Source: Candidatus Solibacter sp.
GTDB lineage: Bacteria; Acidobacteriota; Terriglobia; Bryobacterales; Bryobacteraceae
Direction: 5' to 3'
DNA length: 17,220 nucleotides
NCBI GenBank assembly: GCA_017883345.1
Contig: JADGNT010000011.1
Span: 1-17,220, forward strand
The notes beneath the pieces were generated by a model. That model saw nothing but the letters and a program-made list of their open reading frames with translations. It did not search any database and was not told the origin of the DNA. Both the position numbers and the translations under genes were made by a program. Below, piece by piece: positions 14,633 through 17,220 of the stretch (its first letter is position 1; each line of letters begins with the position of its first letter).

Positions 14633-15559
14633 CTACTTCGCCGGTAGCGACCAGGGCGGCACGATGCCGTTCACCCGCGCGTAGGCGATGGCCTGGCCCA
14701 GGTGTTCGGCGATGTGCGTATCGATGGAGGCCAGCACGCCGCCCATGGGCGCCGGAGTTCCGAAGAAGTCCACATCGCGCGTCAGCGTTGCCGTCGAACG
14801 CACGCCTTCCAGCGCCTGCCGCACGCTGGCGAAGCTCTCGGCCAGCATGCCCAGGATCTTCTCCTTGCTGGCAGGGTCCTGCTCGATCTTGGCATTCTGC
14901 TCGATCTGCTTCATGAGTTCTTCCCGGGACGGCGACTTGCCGGCAACGTTGAGCAGCAGTCGATTGGCGTTCACGATGTGCAGGAAGACTTCCTGGAAGG
15001 AGCGCACGCCCGGCGCCGGACGCCACGCGTATTTCTCTTCGGGAATCGCCTTGGCCAGCGCCAGCACCTGCTTTTCCAAGTCCTTGAACGGCAGCAGCAG
15101 TTCCGCCGCCGCCATCAACGGCGGCACATCCTTCACGTCCAGCAACTCTACGTCGAAGATCAATTCCGCCTTGGGCGGAATCTTGCCGCGTCCATTTTCG
15201 CCATAGGCCAGCGCGTAGGGCAGGAAGAGACGGCGTTTGCCGCCCACCTTCATGCCTTCAAACCCCATCTCCCAGCCCGCGATCACCTGCCGCCGCCCCT
15301 GCACGAACTTGAGCGGCTTGCCCGCATCCACCGAGGAATCGAATTTGACGCCGTCGCGCAACCAACCCGTATAGTGGACCGTGAATTCCTGTCCCGGTTT
15401 GGCCACCGCGCCGGTTCCCGCCTGAACGTCGATGTAGCGCAGCGGCGCGGTTTCGACAACCGCGCCAACCGCCGGCGGCACGGCGGCGGGCATCTTTGGA
15501 TCGAAGCTCTGCGCGCTCAGCGAGGCGGCAAGAATTCCCAGGAGGACGGCAAGTCGCAT
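14633..15559 (-). CDS. Exported FKBP-type peptidyl-prolyl isomerase fused to a DinB-like domain
   Basis: 308 residues. A signal peptide (MRLAVLLGILAASLSAQ) is followed by an FKBP domain (about 38-143): HYTGWLRDG with Y63, KFDSS (F73, D74), LKFVQG (F85), QVIAGWEMGFEGMKVGG (V92, I93, W96), ALAYG (Y119) and LIFDVELL (F135), all matching the proline-binding pocket; the FKBP12 histidine loop is replaced by GKIPP. It accelerates prolyl isomerisation during protein folding. Residues about 148-305 are a DinB four-helix bundle with the three likely metal ligands H194 (FLHI), H282 and H286 (IDTHIAEHLGQ). DinB proteins are often metal-dependent thiol transferases or of unknown role. ATG 15559 gives a clean signal peptide; a TTG two codons upstream is the alternative. 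It follows the M16 gene by 29 bases on the same strand. A periplasmic FKBP-DinB fusion is unusual. Confidence 0.9.
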   Translation of the reverse strand: MRLAVLLGILAASLSAQSFDPKMPAAVPPAVGAVVETAPLRYIDVQAGTGAVAKPGQEFTVHYTGWLRDGVKFDSSVDAGKPLKFVQGRRQVIAGWEMGFEGMKVGGKRRLFLPYALAYGENGRGKIPPKAELIFDVELLDVKDVPPLMAAAELLLPFKDLEKQVLALAKAIPEEKYAWRPAPGVRSFQEVFLHIVNANRLLLNVAGKSPSREELMKQIEQNAKIEQDPASKEKILGMLAESFASVRQALEGVRSTATLTRDVDFFGTPAPMGGVLASIDTHIAEHLGQAIAYARVNGIVPPWSLPAK

Positions 15560-15565
15560 GTTCAA

Positions 15566-15571
15566 ATTATA
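15566..15571 (-). promoter_or_regulatory. Candidate -10 box (TATAAT) before the FKBP-DinB gene
   Basis: On the minus strand TATAAT ends 6 bases before the ATG. No Shine-Dalgarno sequence is present and no clear -35 is seen; the -35 position would fall on the M16 stop codon. This would give a leaderless transcript independent of the M16 gene. Confidence 0.4.
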
Positions 15572-15588
15572 AGCCCGGGTCAGGGTCG

Positions 15589-16755
15589 CTACATCGCCGC
15601 CCAGCGTGGCTGGCGAACGCTCCGCTCCACTACCGCGCCGTACTTCGCCGCGGCTTGGCGGATCTGCGCGGCGTTGCCCAGCAGCACAAACGTCAAATTG
15701 TCGGTGCGGTAGTATTTGCGCGCCACAGCGTTGGCCTGCTCGAGCGTCACGCCGTCCACGCGCGCGAAGAACTGGTTCACTTCGTCGGGGCCGAGGCCGA
15801 ACAATTCGATCTCCCCAAGCGCCCCCGCGATCTGGTCGGACGTCTGCAGGTGGCTGGGCGGGTACGTGCCCTTCATGTATGCCTTGGCCGAGGCCAACTG
15901 TTCAGCGGTGATTCCCGTGTCGTGCAGCCGCTTCAGCACATCCAGCGCCACGTCAATGGCCTTGGCGGTGGTCTCGGTCTTGGTGTAGGAACTGATGGAG
16001 AGCCCGCCCGTGAGCCGCGCCATCTCCACTCGTGAGCCGGCGCCGTAGGTCAGGCCCGAGTTGACGCGCAGCTCCTCATTCACCATGGAAGTGAAGCGCC
16101 CGCCGAACAGCGTGTTCACCAGCGAGAGCGCTACGCGATCCGAGGTGGACTTGCGCGCGCCGGGCTGGGCGATGAGGAAGTAGGTCTGGGTGGCGTCCGG
16201 TTTGTCGATGAGCAGCACTTTGGGAGCGGAGTTGCGGGCCGGCGGCCGGTCCTCGGCCCATTGGTAAGCGCTGCCGGCGGGAGCGGCTCCGAATATTTCG
16301 GACACTCGCGCCTTGGCGGTTGCCGGGTCGAAATCTCCGGCCACGATCACGATCAGGTTCCGTCCCACGTACGTCCGCTTGTGATAGTCCACAATGTCTT
16401 CGCGGCGGATGCGATCGATCGAGGCCTCATCCGGCACGCGGCCGTAAGGATGGGCGGCGCCGAAAAAGAAGCTGCGGTTGTTGTTGCCGCCGATGTTGTC
16501 CATCTGCTTGTCGAACTGTTTGGGGCCGTACTTCCTGGCGCCGTTGAACATCATGTGCTCGAAGAAGCGCGAAAGCCCGGTGGTGCCGGGCCGCTCATTG
16601 CGCGATCCGATGCGGTAGAAGAAGTACATCGCGACATTGGGAATCGCGTGGTCCTCCTGCACGATGACTTTCAGCCCGTTGGCCAGGGTCCCGGTGCGGG
16701 TGTCCTGACCGAATATCAGGGAGGACAGAAGGAGCGCGCCAAATATCGTACGCAT
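15589..16755 (-). CDS. M16-family peptidase-like protein with a degraded zinc site
   Basis: 388 residues after ATG 16755, with a signal peptide MRTIFGALLLSSLIFGQ. M16 proteases use HxxEH plus a glutamate about 76 residues further on to bind zinc. Here the motif reads RFFEH: R63 replaces the first histidine, while E66 and H67 remain. GGNNN (89-93) then runs directly into RSFFFGAAHPYGR (94-106), whereas active relatives have about 70 residues in between, including AYTSxDxTxYxxxxP and the downstream zinc glutamate with its VVYSERR context. The rest is intact: VVAGDF-type strand (IVAGDFDP), the LFGGRFTSMV helix of the C-terminal M16 domain, and the substrate-binding R/Y pair in ELRVNSGLTYGAG. It is therefore probably not a protease by itself. 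It could be a non-catalytic partner of an M16 enzyme or a decaying gene; the frame is open throughout. FKBP-DinB follows 29 bases later. Confidence 0.85.
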   Translation of the reverse strand: MRTIFGALLLSSLIFGQDTRTGTLANGLKVIVQEDHAIPNVAMYFFYRIGSRNERPGTTGLSRFFEHMMFNGARKYGPKQFDKQMDNIGGNNNRSFFFGAAHPYGRVPDEASIDRIRREDIVDYHKRTYVGRNLIVIVAGDFDPATAKARVSEIFGAAPAGSAYQWAEDRPPARNSAPKVLLIDKPDATQTYFLIAQPGARKSTSDRVALSLVNTLFGGRFTSMVNEELRVNSGLTYGAGSRVEMARLTGGLSISSYTKTETTAKAIDVALDVLKRLHDTGITAEQLASAKAYMKGTYPPSHLQTSDQIAGALGEIELFGLGPDEVNQFFARVDGVTLEQANAVARKYYRTDNLTFVLLGNAAQIRQAAAKYGAVVERSVRQPRWAAM

Positions 16756-16761
16756 CCGTCC

Positions 16762-16767
16762 AAGATA
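16762..16767 (-). promoter_or_regulatory. Candidate -10 box (TATCTT) before the M16-like gene
   Basis: On the minus strand TATCTT (TAnnnT form) ends 6 bases before ATG 16755, the same spacing as the TATAAT boxes ahead of the FkbH and FKBP genes. The intervening GGACGG is a poor and too close Shine-Dalgarno sequence. The case is weaker than the other two. Confidence 0.25.
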
Positions 16768-16792
16768 GCACTCCGCGGCGCGGCGGGACGCG

Positions 16793-16852
16793 CTAGTTTT
16801 CCTTCTCACCGTTGGCCGTATTGGTATATAAGATGTCCCGGGATAACTTCAC
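16793..16852 (-). pseudogene. Apparent hicA toxin remnant (19 codons)
   Basis: A GTG overlaps the hicB-like stop codon by four bases (GTGA), the coupling expected for a hicB-hicA pair. The peptide begins VKLSRDI, like the usual HicA start (MKLPRDL), but then reads LYTNTANGEKEN and stops at TAG 16793. HicA is normally about 70-85 residues and has a GSH motif with a catalytic histidine near residue 30; neither is present. I infer a 3' truncation or deletion. Such a short match could be chance. Confidence 0.45.
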
Positions 16853-17073
16853 GCCTGGACCAAGATCGGGTCGCTGACGAAGTGGATGCGGATTCGACGA
16901 GGTGCGGCGCCGTCATCAAAGTGAACGGCAACCGCCTCCGTGATCTGCTGCTGCAAATCGCGGAGATCCTGGCCTCGCGTGGTGATGCCGCCCGCTCCGT
17001 CCGAATCGTCCCACCAGGCAACCAGGCAGCCCGATTGCTCGTCACGTTGGACTTGAAATGTGATTTCTTCCAT
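16849..17073 (-). CDS. HicB-like antitoxin family protein
   Basis: 74 residues, starting MEEITFQVQRDEQSGCLVA and continuing WWDDSDGAGGITTRGQDL, DLQQQITEAVAVHFDD, then IRIHFVSDPILVQA. This is the small partly degenerate RNase H-like HicB fold: a beta hairpin, then a helix (LRDLQQQITEAVAVHF), then a final strand. It lacks a separate DNA-binding tail. Relatives are often mislabelled 2-oxoisovalerate dehydrogenase in databases. In a working pair it would bind and neutralise the HicA mRNA interferase; here the downstream toxin seems truncated, so it may be an orphan antitoxin. ATG 17073 lies 49 bases after the stop of the protein entering from the right edge, so cotranscription is possible. No clear promoter or Shine-Dalgarno sequence is seen. 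Confidence 0.75.
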   Translation of the reverse strand: MEEITFQVQRDEQSGCLVAWWDDSDGAGGITTRGQDLRDLQQQITEAVAVHFDDGAAPRRIRIHFVSDPILVQA

Positions 17074-17122
17074 TGCCTAAAACCCATTATTCCATACAGA
17101 CGCTGGCAGGAGTCGATAAGAC

Positions 17123-17220
17123 CTAACCCAGTTTCTTGCGCGTGAACGGCTTGGCGAACGCCGCCGGCGGATTGTGCGCGGTGGTCGTCGAGGCCTTGCG
17201 ATAGCACTCCATGGCTTTTT
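17123..17220 (-). CDS. C-terminal end of an unidentified protein (possibly TPR)
   Basis: The last 31 residues are visible before the TAG at 17123-17125: KAMECYRKAS, then TTTAHNPPAAFAKPFTRKKLG. The helix KAMECYRKA fits the second helix of a tetratricopeptide repeat, and the HNPPAAF...RKKLG ending resembles the ends of some acidobacterial TPR-type proteins as I recall them. Codon use is like that of the neighbours. The rest lies beyond the window, so the call is tentative. Confidence 0.5.
   Translation of the reverse strand, partial: KAMECYRKASTTTAHNPPAAFAKPFTRKKLG

Overview
The window is high-GC DNA from a Gram-negative bacterium: it carries lpxD, an outer-membrane beta-barrel protein, and Sec and Tat secretory signals. 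The mix of a Tat-exported Gfo/Idh/MocA oxidoreductase, a HEAT-repeat protein, exported GH27 and GH39 hydrolases, a BBP2-type barrel, an exported FKBP-DinB fusion and many palindromic intergenic repeats most resembles an Acidobacteriota genome of the Bryobacterales/Solibacter type. That placement is inferred from content only.

Left block (1-3801, all minus strand, transcribed right to left): a FkbH-type HAD protein fused to a peptidyl-carrier domain, then a GT4 glycosyltransferase 3 bases downstream, then a 321-bp gap filled by a nested palindromic repeat, then a second, paralogous glycosyltransferase cut by the window edge. This looks like one end of an NRPS/PKS-type gene cluster that makes a glycosylated product with a glycerate-derived unit. 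Both complete proteins end in short tails resembling NRPS/PKS inter-domain or docking segments.

Central block (4011-9654, plus strand): a porin-like barrel; a Tat-exported oxidoreductase with a clear promoter and a 14-bp tandem repeat upstream, followed by a HEAT-repeat protein; then lpxD overlapping a LOG-family gene, followed by a GNAT acetyltransferase. A class I aldolase of the DapA family (9732-10625, minus) converges on the GNAT gene and diverges from the next block.

Sugar block (10701-14533, plus strand): a GH27 alpha-galactosidase-like enzyme with an unusual N-terminal beta domain and a Gly/Ala/Pro/Arg linker, a GH39 beta-xylosidase-like enzyme, and a DUF3788 protein 2 bases after it. 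Together with the aldolase and oxidoreductase this suggests plant-polysaccharide use.

Right block (14633-17220, minus strand): the C-terminal end of an unidentified, possibly TPR-type protein, a HicB-like antitoxin, a 19-codon apparent hicA remnant, an M16-type peptidase that has lost part of its zinc site, and an exported FKBP-DinB fusion.

Three intergenic gaps (9690-9731, 12386-12440, 14533-14619) share one hairpin module: a 7-bp stem, a 4-nt loop and an adjacent CCCAC. The stem sequences differ with pairing preserved. No tRNA, rRNA, CRISPR array, transposase or integrase was found.
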